Of a stretch of 64,000 nt of DNA, positions 39,227 to 48,589 are shown piece after piece (position 1 is the stretch's first letter; each line of letters opens with the position of its first letter). Origin of the DNA: Pelagicoccus mobilis (GTDB lineage Bacteria > Verrucomicrobiota > Verrucomicrobiia > Opitutales > Opitutaceae); contig NZ_JAENIL010000015.1 in the NCBI RefSeq assembly GCF_016595505.1, positions 1-64,000 on the forward strand, in the 5' to 3' direction. Under the pieces are notes generated by a model, which did no database searches, had not been told where the DNA came from, and saw nothing but the letters and a program-made list of their open reading frames with translations. The translations under genes and the position numbers were made by a program.

Positions 39227-42200
39227 ATGAAGACCTCCACTTCGAAAGCGCTCGCCGTTTCGCTAGCCCTCATCTGCGCCGCCCTGCTTACCTTCTTCCT
39301 GAGAGACGCCGGACCTCAGGCTTCGAAATCGGCCTCGCAAGAAAAGCCCCCCGCAGAGCACGTTTCAGAGCTGTCCCAGCAAATCGCCGATACTCTGCAA
39401 AACGTAGAAACGACTTCCTCCACCGCAGCCAACACCTCCCTCGTCGAGCTCGCCCAAGAACGCCGCCTCGCCATGAAGGAGCTCATGGAGACTCAGCCCC
39501 AGACCGCTCTGCAACTCGCCTTCAGCTTGCGGGAATACGAACAACTCCCTTCCGAAGTCCAAGCCATCGTCGAGCGCCCCTTTAGCGAGCTCGCCCATCT
39601 CGACGTTATCGCTGTCTGCTACGAGCACCACGACCACCACCACTCCCATTTCAAGTACTCCCTCAAGACAGAGGACGGGCAACGCCACCAAGTCCCTCCC
39701 ATGCCTCAAAACCGCCTCAGCATGAGCAAGGAGAACGTGCCGGTCCAAGGTATCGAGCTCGACGGCATCGCCATCGTTCGCCAACAGATTTTCCAGAGGC
39801 TGGAAGGCGAAGAGCTCGATTGGGCACTGCAATCACTCCCGCTTGCCAACTCGGCCCCGCAGACAGACTTCTTCACCAACGAAAGCCTTGCCGAATCCAG
39901 TATCCACGCCATTTCAGGCGGCTATCTGTTCCGCTTCGCCAACGAGGAAAACCTCTCCCTCTTCGAGCAAAAACTCGCAAACCTCGACAGCCGACCAGGG
40001 CTCGATATCGGCAGCCCCGCCCTCTTGGCTAGCCTAAGAAAAGAAGCTGCTCCCTTTTCCGAAGGCACTTTCTTTTCAGACCAGGAAGCCTCAGTAGGAC
40101 CGCCTCCCGATGAACTACGCCCTTACCTAATCATCCGAGTCGACTTTTCCGACAAGAACGGAACGCCCTTCGAAAAACAGCCCCTCGAAGATCTGATAGA
40201 CAACCAAGTCGCCCCCACATTCGCGCGATATTCCTACAACAAGACCTCCGTCGACGTCACCGTCACCGACTCCGTCTACCGCCTCGGAGCCACCACGGAC
40301 TACGGCACTCCAGAAAGCCAAAACACCGACAAGCTCTACGACGATGCCGTCACTGCCTACATCGCAGACGGAAACGCAGATCCCGCCACCGTCTACGACC
40401 ACGTATCCATCAGCTTCCCCGATCTCGAATTTGGATGGGCGGGCCTCGCCACCGTGGGCGGTAGACGCCAATGGCTTCAAGACACCCCTCCCCCAAGCAC
40501 CATCGTCCACGAGCTCGGCCACAACTACGGCCTTAACCACGCAAGCTACTGGAACCACACCGCCAGCAATCCCAACTCAACAAACCCCGTCGACCCTAGC
40601 GGCGCAAACATCGAATACGGCGATCCCTTCGATGTCATGGGAGACGGCGAAATCGAGGCCGGGCACTTTCACATGGCGGCCAAACAACGCCTCGGCTGGA
40701 TCGATAACTCACAATGGAGCGACCTAACCTCCAGCAACGATAGCAACACCTACCGCATCTACGCCTTCGACAACGTATCCGCCACAGGCCTACAAGCGCT
40801 TCGCGTCAACAAATCGGGAGGAAACGAGCACTACTGGGTCGGTTTCCGCGAGGGCTACCCAGGTCTGGCAAATTTCGACCGGGGCGCCTACCTGATCTGG
40901 CAACGCCCCGGCAGTTCGAACAACCGTAGCTGGCTCGTGGACACGACCCCACTTTCAGCCGACGGAAAAAACGATTCCGGCATAGCGATCGGTCGCACCT
41001 ATTCGGATACTGACGCAGGTGTGCACATCACCCCGCTCGCCAAAGGGCAGAACGCTACTGGCAGCTATCTAGATATCGCGGTAAACATCGGAGACTTCTC
41101 CGGAAACCAAGCCCCCTCAGGCACCTTAACCGCTTCTACCGAAGGCGTTGCAAGAAACGGCATCCCCTTCTCTTTCGACGGTTCTGATCCCGATAGCGAT
41201 CCACTCTCTTACCACTGGGATTTTGGCGACGGCACCGTCGAGGTAAACTCCGCCAGTATCGAGCATGAGTTTCCAGTCGGAGGCAGCTACACGCTAACCC
41301 TTACCGTTTCCGACCAGAAGGGCGGCACTTCCGTCCATCAGGCCAACGTCGAGATTTCCGACCCAATTACCGAACTCGCCACCCGAACCTCCGACACCCT
41401 ATTCAATCTCACCGCCCTCGCGGCAAACGAATCCGTAGTCGTAGTCGGCGGAGACAGAGGGACCTACCTGCGATCTACAGATGGCGAAACGTGGACAAGC
41501 CATGGCCTCAATCCCAACTTCTTCCCCAATCACAGAACCAATCAGATTATCTGGACCGGAGGGTCCTTCATCGCGGTTGGATCCGACTCTCTAGGCCCAG
41601 GCAATCCAAGACTCGGCATCGCCTTCAGCTCTGACGACGGTATGACCTGGACCGAAGAACTTCGTACCACCGAATCGGTCGGCGACTTCGGATTCCTCAG
41701 CATCGCCGAAGATCCAAATACCAATACCTCCGTCATCGTCCAATCCAACGCCAAACTCCTGAGACGCGATTCGGAAGGCAACTTCACAGTCATCGACCTA
41801 GGCCTCACAGACGGAGCTTGGGGAAGCGCAGCTAGCGTGGTCTGGACCGGCACACACTTCGTGGTGGGCGGCTATGACTTTTTCGAATCGAATCCCGACA
41901 ACAATGGAGACACCTCCAAGGCTCTCATCATCTTTAGAAGTACTGACGGAACGAACTGGACACGCGTAGACGCAGCGGAATCTGGCTTGCTCGGATGGTA
42001 CGGATTAAGGGACCTAGACTTCCTAAATGGAAAACTCATGGGCTCCGGCTTCTTCTCAGGAATCGTATATTCGGCTGACTCCGGCGAAACGTGGACTAAC
42101 AACAGCCCTACCTCGACTCGGCTCGCAAGCATGTTCGCCTACGGCAACGGCATCTATTCCGCACACGGCACTACAGACAATACGACGAATCAGGACTTCC

Positions 42201-42712
42201 TCTCCACTGACGCTAGAAATTGGCAGCCCGCAGGAGACCCCGGCTCCTCCTTCAATGACCGTATCTTCTTTGCCAATACGTTCATATCCGTCGGTAACAA
42301 CGGCCTGATCCAGCAATCGCAAGAATTCTTCGCCCCCGTAGTATCTGCCTTCGAAGCCTGGATAGTAGGCTTCACGACAAATCAATCCGATCAAGGAGCT
42401 CTCGGAAACCCCGACTTCGACTGGGCGCCCAACTTCATCGAATACGCCCTCGGCAGCGATCCGACAGATAGCGATTCCGTACCGACACCCCCAAGCCTAG
42501 AGTTTCAAGAAGATGGCAAGATCGTGGTGTCAATCTCTCGACTTGCCAAGACCGACGTAGAGCTAAGCCTCGAGTCCTCGGTCAATCTAGAGGTCTGGGA
42601 TCCACTGCCGACAGAAACCACCGACGACACCGAAACCTTGCTGGAACTGACAACGACACAGAGCTTCGACGCCAACGAAGCCATTTTCATCCGGGTCAAA
42701 GCAACCCAATAA
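39227..42712 (+). CDS. Secreted M6-like metalloprotease with PKD and BNR domains
   Basis: 1161 residues. Signal peptide or anchor (ALAVSLALICAALLTFFL, about 8-25). A prepeptidase-like part precedes the catalytic domain, with the zinc motif HELGHNYGLNH at residues 428-438 and FDVMGDGE as the Met-turn region. A PKD domain follows (about 625-715; FSFDGSDPDSDPLSYHWDFG, GGSYTLTLTVSD), then Asp-box/BNR propeller repeats (STDGETWTS, SSDDGMTWTE, STDGTNWTR, SADSGETWTN) to about 1030, and a C-terminal module (PNFIEYALGSDPTDSDS) frequent in Verrucomicrobia and Planctomycetes. The whole is a modular, exported protease probably aimed at extracellular polymer-bound protein. Confidence 0.85.
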   Translation: MKTSTSKALAVSLALICAALLTFFLRDAGPQASKSASQEKPPAEHVSELSQQIADTLQNVETTSSTAANTSLVELAQERRLAMKELMETQPQTALQLAFSLREYEQLPSEVQAIVERPFSELAHLDVIAVCYEHHDHHHSHFKYSLKTEDGQRHQVPPMPQNRLSMSKENVPVQGIELDGIAIVRQQIFQRLEGEELDWALQSLPLANSAPQTDFFTNESLAESSIHAISGGYLFRFANEENLSLFEQKLANLDSRPGLDIGSPALLASLRKEAAPFSEGTFFSDQEASVGPPPDELRPYLIIRVDFSDKNGTPFEKQPLEDLIDNQVAPTFARYSYNKTSVDVTVTDSVYRLGATTDYGTPESQNTDKLYDDAVTAYIADGNADPATVYDHVSISFPDLEFGWAGLATVGGRRQWLQDTPPPSTIVHELGHNYGLNHASYWNHTASNPNSTNPVDPSGANIEYGDPFDVMGDGEIEAGHFHMAAKQRLGWIDNSQWSDLTSSNDSNTYRIYAFDNVSATGLQALRVNKSGGNEHYWVGFREGYPGLANFDRGAYLIWQRPGSSNNRSWLVDTTPLSADGKNDSGIAIGRTYSDTDAGVHITPLAKGQNATGSYLDIAVNIGDFSGNQAPSGTLTASTEGVARNGIPFSFDGSDPDSDPLSYHWDFGDGTVEVNSASIEHEFPVGGSYTLTLTVSDQKGGTSVHQANVEISDPITELATRTSDTLFNLTALAANESVVVVGGDRGTYLRSTDGETWTSHGLNPNFFPNHRTNQIIWTGGSFIAVGSDSLGPGNPRLGIAFSSDDGMTWTEELRTTESVGDFGFLSIAEDPNTNTSVIVQSNAKLLRRDSEGNFTVIDLGLTDGAWGSAASVVWTGTHFVVGGYDFFESNPDNNGDTSKALIIFRSTDGTNWTRVDAAESGLLGWYGLRDLDFLNGKLMGSGFFSGIVYSADSGETWTNNSPTSTRLASMFAYGNGIYSAHGTTDNTTNQDFLSTDARNWQPAGDPGSSFNDRIFFANTFISVGNNGLIQQSQEFFAPVVSAFEAWIVGFTTNQSDQGALGNPDFDWAPNFIEYALGSDPTDSDSVPTPPSLEFQEDGKIVVSISRLAKTDVELSLESSVNLEVWDPLPTETTDDTETLLELTTTQSFDANEAIFIRVKATQ

Positions 42713-42722
42713 GAATCAATCG

Positions 42723-42974
42723 TCAGCGAAAAACGAATACATAAACCAATGCCGCAAGTAAAGCGAGAGTTACAACCCCGCTCAACAACTTGCTGTCGTT
42801 TTTTGCGTTCGAGTCCTCTTCCTCCCAACTAGAACTTGGCAGGTCGATCCCGTCGTAGTGCGAGTCATCGTTCCACCCCGTGTCCTCGCAGCTTCCACAG
42901 CTATCGCAGGAAACGGCTCCAGCTTCCACATACTCGCCGCAATTCGGGCACTCGCCTGGCGGCTTGAAACTCAT
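42723..42974 (-). CDS. Small zinc-ribbon membrane protein
   Basis: 83 residues. An N-terminal zinc ribbon with CPNC and CDSC (residues 9-12 and 23-26), an acidic linker, and a C-terminal membrane helix (LSGVVTLALLAALVYVFVF, about 64-82). Its start overlaps the stop of the upstream S4-domain gene by 4 bp, so the two are translationally coupled. Tail-anchored form; role unknown. Confidence 0.75.
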   Translation of the reverse strand: MSFKPPGECPNCGEYVEAGAVSCDSCGSCEDTGWNDDSHYDGIDLPSSSWEEEDSNAKNDSKLLSGVVTLALLAALVYVFVFR

Positions 42975-43234
42975 CCCGCCGAGGCAACGACAGAAATTTC
43001 CACTCCCGCAAACAAAACGCGATCGCCCGCGACCAGCTTTCGTCTGACACGTGACTCCGGCTCGTCATTGACGAGTACCGACCCAGATTGGATCGCTAGC
43101 TTCGCTTCCCCACCGCTCATTACCAGGTTCTCGAATTTAAGAAGCTTGTTTAGCTCCACAAATTCGCCCCTAAGCGGCACTTCGCGTTTTTCATTGATAG
43201 GCTCACCTGTCATCCGGCTCAAGCTAGCGGCCAA
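42971..43234 (-). CDS. S4-domain RNA-binding protein (YbcJ-like)
   Basis: 87 residues. A single S4 RNA-binding domain: FVELNKLLKFENLVMSGGEAK, then IQSGSVLVNDEPESRVRRKL and GDRVLF, as in the small YbcJ/RqcP-type proteins. An ATG at 43213 (MTGEP) is an alternative start. Probably binds structured rRNA or tRNA. Coupled to the following zinc-ribbon gene by a 4-bp overlap. Confidence 0.8.
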   Translation of the reverse strand: MAASLSRMTGEPINEKREVPLRGEFVELNKLLKFENLVMSGGEAKLAIQSGSVLVNDEPESRVRRKLVAGDRVLFAGVEISVVASAG

Positions 43235-43251
43235 CGCTTACCGAGCAATAC

Positions 43252-43917
43252 TCAAGTCCGCTTCTTGCCCAACACGCTCACCAGCAGCACATAGAAGCAG
43301 AGGACCAGCTGGAAGAGCGGCAACTGCAAGGGGCTCGGCATCGAGTAAATGAACGCCGTACCTGGAATCCAAACCACCCAGATCGCGACCAAAACACCCA
43401 AAACCTCCATCTCGAAAAACTCGTAATCCAAGCTCGCCCGAAAACGCCGCCACGAAAACCCGCAGTCTTTCCAGCGGTAAAGCAGCGCCGTCACAGGCGC
43501 CGACCAAAGCGGGCAAAACACGACCTGATCGAACGCCACTTTTTTGACGACCGTCCAAAACTCCGTATCGCTGCCAAACATCACCGCCTGCATCCGGTAG
43601 AGAAAATCGATCTCGATCCCCTTCCAACTCCAAGCTCCGAGAAAGAACAGGCCGACTGGCCAAAAATCCCCCTTCGGGACCTTGCCGACTGCAGCCAAAT
43701 ACAAAAAAGGGAGCAACCCACCAAAGATACCGGTCGTGACCATCGAGTACAGATAGCCGTATTCGACTTTCACATACGCGACCCAGTCATACACCCATCT
43801 AGCGTCAGGAGCGAAATAATAGACACCTACCACGACACAGGCAATCGCCTGCAGAGCGAGCCCCGGCAAGATGTTCTGCTTGATGCCGGAGACGCACTGT
43901 TTCGCCAACCTGCTCAT
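43252..43917 (-). CDS. Mpv17/PMP22-like membrane protein
   Basis: 221 residues with four to five hydrophobic segments. Blocks resemble the eukaryotic peroxisomal/mitochondrial Mpv17 family: KVAFDQVVFCPLWSAPVTALLY (Asp-Gln-x5-P motif) and IPGTAFIYSMPSPLQLPLFQ before the last helix. Members of the family do occur in some bacteria. Identity rests on these two motifs, so I am only fairly sure. Its first base overlaps the stop of the methyltransferase gene, which implies co-translation. Confidence 0.55.
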   Translation of the reverse strand: MSRLAKQCVSGIKQNILPGLALQAIACVVVGVYYFAPDARWVYDWVAYVKVEYGYLYSMVTTGIFGGLLPFLYLAAVGKVPKGDFWPVGLFFLGAWSWKGIEIDFLYRMQAVMFGSDTEFWTVVKKVAFDQVVFCPLWSAPVTALLYRWKDCGFSWRRFRASLDYEFFEMEVLGVLVAIWVVWIPGTAFIYSMPSPLQLPLFQLVLCFYVLLVSVLGKKRT

Positions 43918-44642
43918 TACTCGGCAACCTTCGCCACGTAAACCGCGCCACAGGATTCCCCTTTGGTCACAGGATTCGCAAAAACCACTTTATGAGCCAC
44001 CGCTTCCGCAAACACCTTACCCAAATGCTCGGTAAAATCGCCCTCCGGCTCACCATCCGCCCAAAGAGCAAAAACACCACCTGGACGCAGACGCGTCGCC
44101 ATCTCCCTCAGACCTTCCTCGGTGTAGAAGCGAGTATTGGTCTGATGCAGCACGTTGGTCGGAGTGTGGTCGATATCCAACAAAATCGCATCGTGCTTCT
44201 TCTCCACATTTTGAGGATCAAAGCTCTTCGAAACATCCCGCGCCATCGCGAAAAAGTCCCCATGAACCAGCCGACACCGTTCGTCGAAGTTCAACGTTTC
44301 GCCCATCGGCACCAGACCTTTTTGATGCCACTCGATCACAGGCTTGAGGTAGTCAACAACGACCAACGAACTCACCCGCTTGTCCTCCAAAGCGGAAACA
44401 GCCGTATAGCCAAGACCAAGCCCGCCTACCACGACGTCCAGGGACTCACCCTCAACCGCCGCCAACCCAAGCTTCGACAACTCCCACTCCGCCTCGTGGT
44501 ACAGGCTCGACATCAAGAAATAGTCACCGAGCTTCACCTCGAAAATATCCGTATCGCCTAATTGAGGCAGTCGGCGACGACGCAACATCAAGTCGCCCAA
44601 CTCAGTCGGCTGATAATCCAGTTCTTCGTAGTCGAAACTCAT
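43917..44642 (-). CDS. Spermidine synthase-like methyltransferase
   Basis: 241 residues from the ATG at 44642; the frame is open for 18 more codons. The Rossmann core shows VVVGGLGLGYTAVSAL (motif I, about 70-85), VVVDYLKPVIEWHQ (acidic end of strand 2), a GDFFAM block and DAILLDIDHTP (strand 4, about 150-160). The fold is that of polyamine aminopropyltransferases/SpeE-like proteins, but the DD catalytic pair of true spermidine synthase is not clear (LDIDHTP), so the substrate may differ. Operon with the downstream Mpv17-like gene. Confidence 0.7.
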   Translation of the reverse strand: MSFDYEELDYQPTELGDLMLRRRRLPQLGDTDIFEVKLGDYFLMSSLYHEAEWELSKLGLAAVEGESLDVVVGGLGLGYTAVSALEDKRVSSLVVVDYLKPVIEWHQKGLVPMGETLNFDERCRLVHGDFFAMARDVSKSFDPQNVEKKHDAILLDIDHTPTNVLHQTNTRFYTEEGLREMATRLRPGGVFALWADGEPEGDFTEHLGKVFAEAVAHKVVFANPVTKGESCGAVYVAKVAE

Positions 44643-44895
44643 CGCTTTCCAATGTCGCCAGCCCTCCCCAAGCACAACTCCATAATCGCTTAGCACGACT
44701 TAACCGTTCACGAATCGGCCGCTTCGCTGCAATTTCCCTTGCGCTTTCCCTCAAACCTGTCACCGCTCCCCAGCTTCATATCGCGAGCTGGGAGCAAATT
44801 GTTGGGACATATTAAGGCTGCCGGCTTAAAATCAGGCTATTTTGTTAGACGAACGGATCGTCGAGCTGACTAGCCACCAAGCCACATAGCAGACC

Positions 44896-46689
44896 ATGTC
44901 TGAACAAGAAAACGAACAGGAAGAATCTGTCCGCTTCGCGGATCTATCTCTAAGCCAGCCGGTACAAGACGCTCTCGTCGAAATCGGCTACGAAACGCCT
45001 TCCCCTATCCAGGCTCAAGCAATCCCGGTGGTCCTCTCCGGACGCGACCTCATAGGCCAAGCCCAGACTGGCACCGGCAAGACAGCCGCCTTCGCCCTCC
45101 CTCTGCTCTCCATGCTGCATCCCAAGGACGAAGGCCCCAAAGCGATCATTCTCGCCCCAACCCGCGAGCTCGCCCTCCAGGTTTCCGAGTCGATCTCAAA
45201 CTACGGTCGAAACCAGAAACGCCTCGAAGTCACCGCCATCTACGGCGGCACCGACTTCGTCCGCCAGTTCAAGGCCCTTGATCGCAAGCCCGCCATCGTG
45301 GTCGGAACGCCAGGCCGCATCATGGACCACATTCGCCGCGGCAGCCTAGACCTCTCCCGCATCTCCCACGTCGTGCTCGACGAAGCGGATGAAATGCTGC
45401 GCATGGGCTTCATCGAGGATGTCGAATGGATCCTCGAGCACACACCCGCGGAACGCCAAACCGCCCTCTTCTCCGCCACCATGCCGCCGCGCATCGCGGC
45501 GATCGCCAAAAAGCAGCTAAAGGATCCTGTCACAGTCGCGATCAAGGCCAGTACCGCCACCGTATCCACCGTCCGCCAACGCTTCATCAAATGCAACGGC
45601 ATGCACCACAAGCTCGAGGTATTGGCAAACTTGCTGGAAACCGAAGAACGAGACGCCGCCATTATCTTCACTCGCACCAAGTCCGCCGCCTCCATGGTCG
45701 CGGACGAACTCGCCGTACACGGACACTCCGTGGAAGCGATTCATGGAGACATCTCTCAAGGACGCCGCGAGAAATCAGTCGCCCTCCTTAAAGAAGGGAA
45801 AATCGATATCCTCGTCGCCACCGACGTAGCAGCTCGCGGACTCGACGTTGACCGCATCTCCCATGTATTCAATTTCGACATACCGGATGATGCGGAACCT
45901 TACATCCACCGAATTGGCCGCGCTGGCCGAGCCGGCCGAAGCGGCGAAGCGATCCTCCTCCTAACACGGCGCGACTTCCGCAAGCTCCGCGACATCGAGC
46001 ACACCACTCGGCAGCAAATGCAGCCCATGCCGCCGCCATCTCGAGCCCTCATCGCCGAGATTCGCCAGGCCAAGCTCGAAAAGAAAATCGCGAAAATCAT
46101 CGAGGAAGGAAAAATCAACCGTGAACGCACCGCTATCACCGAAGCGGTCACCAATCTCGAAACAGACGCCGAAACGCTCGCTGCGGTTCTCCTAAAAATG
46201 CTGCAAACAGGAAAGCCTCTTCCATCTAGTTCGCCTAGCTCAGATCGCGAACCACGCCGCGAACGTGAGCCTCGCGAATCCAGAGGCCCCAGAAATGATC
46301 GCGACTTCGATCGTGACAGAGCTCCCCGCCAAGATCGCTTCTCGGATCGGGATCGACGGGATCGAGATTTCGACAGCCCACGCCCACGCTCTGAGCGGCG
46401 CGATCAAGAATCACCACCCGCCAACGCCGACATGGATCGCTACCGGGTAGAGGTCGGGCACGATCACCAAGTGAAGCCAGGCAACATCGTGGGAGCCATC
46501 GCCAACGAAGCCGGTCTCGACGCAAAATACATCGGGCGAATCGACATCTTCGACGATCACAGCATCGTCGACCTCCCCAAAGGCATGCCTAAGGAAGTCC
46601 TAAAGCAGCTCAAGAAAGCATGGGTATCCGGCCAGCAACTACAGATGACAAAAGTCATCGAGAAGAAACGGAAATTCTTCAAAAAATAG
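44896..46689 (+). CDS. DEAD-box ATP-dependent RNA helicase
   Basis: 597 residues. Unwinds RNA, probably in ribosome assembly or RNA turnover. Motifs in order: Q motif FADLSLSQPVQDAL, I AQTGTGKTAAF, Ia PTRELALQ, II VLDEADEML, III SATMPP, IV IIFTRTK, V ATDVAARGLDVDR, VI HRIGRAGRAGRSG. After residue 440 comes a highly charged Arg/Asp/Ser region (DRDRAPRQDRFSDRDRRDRD) and a DbpA-like RNA-binding domain (YRVEVGHDHQVKPGNIVGAI, YIGRIDIFDDHSIVDLP). The architecture matches CsdA/DeaD. The stop TAG overlaps by one base the GTG start of the next small gene. Confidence 0.93.
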   Translation: MSEQENEQEESVRFADLSLSQPVQDALVEIGYETPSPIQAQAIPVVLSGRDLIGQAQTGTGKTAAFALPLLSMLHPKDEGPKAIILAPTRELALQVSESISNYGRNQKRLEVTAIYGGTDFVRQFKALDRKPAIVVGTPGRIMDHIRRGSLDLSRISHVVLDEADEMLRMGFIEDVEWILEHTPAERQTALFSATMPPRIAAIAKKQLKDPVTVAIKASTATVSTVRQRFIKCNGMHHKLEVLANLLETEERDAAIIFTRTKSAASMVADELAVHGHSVEAIHGDISQGRREKSVALLKEGKIDILVATDVAARGLDVDRISHVFNFDIPDDAEPYIHRIGRAGRAGRSGEAILLLTRRDFRKLRDIEHTTRQQMQPMPPPSRALIAEIRQAKLEKKIAKIIEEGKINRERTAITEAVTNLETDAETLAAVLLKMLQTGKPLPSSSPSSDREPRREREPRESRGPRNDRDFDRDRAPRQDRFSDRDRRDRDFDSPRPRSERRDQESPPANADMDRYRVEVGHDHQVKPGNIVGAIANEAGLDAKYIGRIDIFDDHSIVDLPKGMPKEVLKQLKKAWVSGQQLQMTKVIEKKRKFFKK

Positions 46690-46823
46690 TGGATCAAGCG
46701 TCCGAACCCGAGCCCCAAAAGTGCGAACACTGCGGGGCTCCCCTCGAAACAGAGGCGGGCTCTCTCGCAATTTGCGACACCTGCTTCATCGCCTCCTGCG
46801 ATAGTTGTTGCTCGGACTCCTAA
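46689..46823 (+). CDS. Zinc-ribbon microprotein
   Basis: 44 residues from the GTG at 46689; its first base is the last of the helicase stop (TAGTG). Two zinc-binding pairs CEHC (residues 12-15) and CDTC (about 29-32), then CDSCC near the C-terminus (ASCDSCCSDS). Looks like a metal-binding microprotein coupled to the helicase. A longer frame starting at 46620 overlaps the helicase and is less likely. Function unknown. Confidence 0.6.
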   Translation: MDQASEPEPQKCEHCGAPLETEAGSLAICDTCFIASCDSCCSDS

Positions 46824-46844
46824 GGCCGCTAAGCTTCAGCTTCC

Positions 46845-47231
46845 ATGAAAGCTGATCTCAAGCTCGTCGCTATTCTCACGCTATCGCTTCTCCCTTGTTT
46901 TCTCTACGCTGAAGTCGAGCAGGCACTCCCTGTTCGTTTCGCAGAACTCATCAAAGAAGAAAACACCGTTCTCGTCGATGTACGCAGCCCCGAAGAAGCA
47001 AAGGCGGCCCATATAAAGGGATCTAAGCTCGTCAACTACTACGCCAACACCTTCCGCGAAGAGATTCAAAAGCTACCCAAAACGAAAAAGATCCTACTCT
47101 ATTGTCGCTCTGGAAATCGCAGCGGAAAGACGGCTAGTTACCTCGAGAGCCTAGGCTTTGAGCAACTTGTGAATCAGTCTGGCGGGATTAACGCCTGGAA
47201 GCGAGAAGGACTCCCCGTCGTGGAAATGTAA
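46845..47231 (+). CDS. Exported rhodanese-like protein
   Basis: 128 residues. Signal peptide (LVAILTLSLLPCFLYA, about 7-22). Single rhodanese domain: LVDVRSPEEAKAAHIKGSK, and the active-site loop LYCRSGNRSGKTASYL with catalytic Cys87, then GGINAWKREGLPV. Periplasmic sulfurtransferase or redox protein of the PspE type. Lies 21 bp after the zinc-ribbon gene and may belong to the same operon. Confidence 0.88.
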   Translation: MKADLKLVAILTLSLLPCFLYAEVEQALPVRFAELIKEENTVLVDVRSPEEAKAAHIKGSKLVNYYANTFREEIQKLPKTKKILLYCRSGNRSGKTASYLESLGFEQLVNQSGGINAWKREGLPVVEM

Positions 47232-47412
47232 CAATTTCCCGCCGGCAATAGCTTTGACTTGCCATGGAGGGGTATTGACACCAGAGATCCCGAGTAAACC
47301 TTTTTGCAACAGCACCTTATAAAGGTTTACCCGCAACATAAATCCTAGTGACTTACCCCTATCCTTGTAATCAAAGTCTGCCTACGTTCTAACAGGCAGG
47401 TTCGCCTACCAC

Positions 47413-47790
47413 ATGGAATATCGCCTTTCCTTTTGCACCATCATCCAAATCAAAGACGATCTATTTGAGGTTTTCGTCGACGAAGGGGTAAACGTAGATG
47501 GCGAGTGCGCTCGCGAGGAACTCGAATTCTGGACCAAACTTCGAAGCGAGCCATACGACTTGATCCTCAACTGTACGAAATCGTTCTCCTACGATTTTCG
47601 AGGCGCGTCCGAAATCGGGAAGTGCCCCTTCCAGAGACGCCTGGCCGTACTCGTTTACAACAACGTCCAGTACTCATCCAACTCAATGGCCATCGAGATC
47701 AACATGATCAAAATGCCAGAGAAGATCGTCCAAACATTCAGCGACCGCGACGCTGCCCTCGCCTGGCTTGCGGAACCCTTTGAACTCTAG
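47413..47790 (+). CDS. STAS-like protein of unknown function
   Basis: 125 residues, soluble. It has an alternating strand/helix pattern with EYRLSFCTII, a helix of REELEFWTKL, then DLILNCTKSFSYDF, RRLAVLVYNN and a C-terminal helix DRDAALAWL. Size and pattern suit a SpoIIAA-like/STAS fold, but no specific motif supports it. Its last 4 bp overlap the 3' end of the convergent lepB. Confidence 0.5.
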   Translation: MEYRLSFCTIIQIKDDLFEVFVDEGVNVDGECAREELEFWTKLRSEPYDLILNCTKSFSYDFRGASEIGKCPFQRRLAVLVYNNVQYSSNSMAIEINMIKMPEKIVQTFSDRDAALAWLAEPFEL

Positions 47791-48503
47791 AGCAGCTTGC
47801 TGAAAAACCGGCTCCATCGCGGCTGTAATCGATCGAGAATATTGAAAGAGACGATCACATGAGTCGCCTCGCCAATGATCTGCTCCCGATCGGCTAAGCC
47901 AAAGGCTCGCGAATCGTGGCTCACGTCTCGGTTGTCCCCCATTACGAAGTATTTTCCGTCAGGCACCTCGATCGGCTCAAAACTTCGCCTTGCCCCCAAA
48001 ACCGATGGAATCGCCATAACCGCATGCCCCCGTCGCCCGATCGTCTCTTCCGCAAAAACCGCTCGCTTCTCCAAATTCTTCTCCAACCCCGAGGAAAATC
48101 CAACCGGCAACGCACCGTACTTCAACCGCTCGCCATTCACAAACAGCTGGTTATCTCTCATTTCAATTCGATCGCCGGGCACACCAATAACCCGCTTCAC
48201 TAAACGAATCCCGTCTTCAGGCGAGAAGAGGACTACGATATCGCCCGGCTCAGGATCGGCCCAGCGTCCGACCCGCTTCATTGTCAAAGGCACACGCAGG
48301 CCGAAGGCCATCTTGTTAACGAAGACCATATCCCCCTCGAGAATGGTCGGATTCATCGAACTGGTCGGCACCCAATTCCAGTCCGCAAAACTCGATTTGA
48401 GCGGTACGAGCCCAAACACGATCACAAACAAAGTCGTTCTCCACTCCAGCCATTGTCGACGCAGAAACGACAGACACTTCTCTTTTACAGTCTTAGTACT
48501 CAT
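47787..48503 (-). CDS. lepB: Signal peptidase I
   Basis: 238 residues from the ATG at 48503. Cleaves signal peptides in the periplasm. One membrane segment (TTLFVIVFGLVPLKSSF, about 23-39), the catalytic Ser in VPTSSMNPTILEGD (about 46-59), the Lys in RLVKRVIGVPGD (about 99-110), and the GDNRDVSHDSRAFG box near residue 190 — all typical. Only one membrane segment, as in Gram-positive and some Gram-negative forms. Last gene of a minus-strand run with lpxB upstream. Confidence 0.9.
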   Translation of the reverse strand: MSTKTVKEKCLSFLRRQWLEWRTTLFVIVFGLVPLKSSFADWNWVPTSSMNPTILEGDMVFVNKMAFGLRVPLTMKRVGRWADPEPGDIVVLFSPEDGIRLVKRVIGVPGDRIEMRDNQLFVNGERLKYGALPVGFSSGLEKNLEKRAVFAEETIGRRGHAVMAIPSVLGARRSFEPIEVPDGKYFVMGDNRDVSHDSRAFGLADREQIIGEATHVIVSFNILDRLQPRWSRFFSKLL

Positions 48504-48589
48504 AGGGCAGTCACCAGAAATTCTTCCCACGACAAGCGCAGGAGTTTCCTAGCACTACCCGATCAATAGAAAAGGGTTACAGGAGATTG

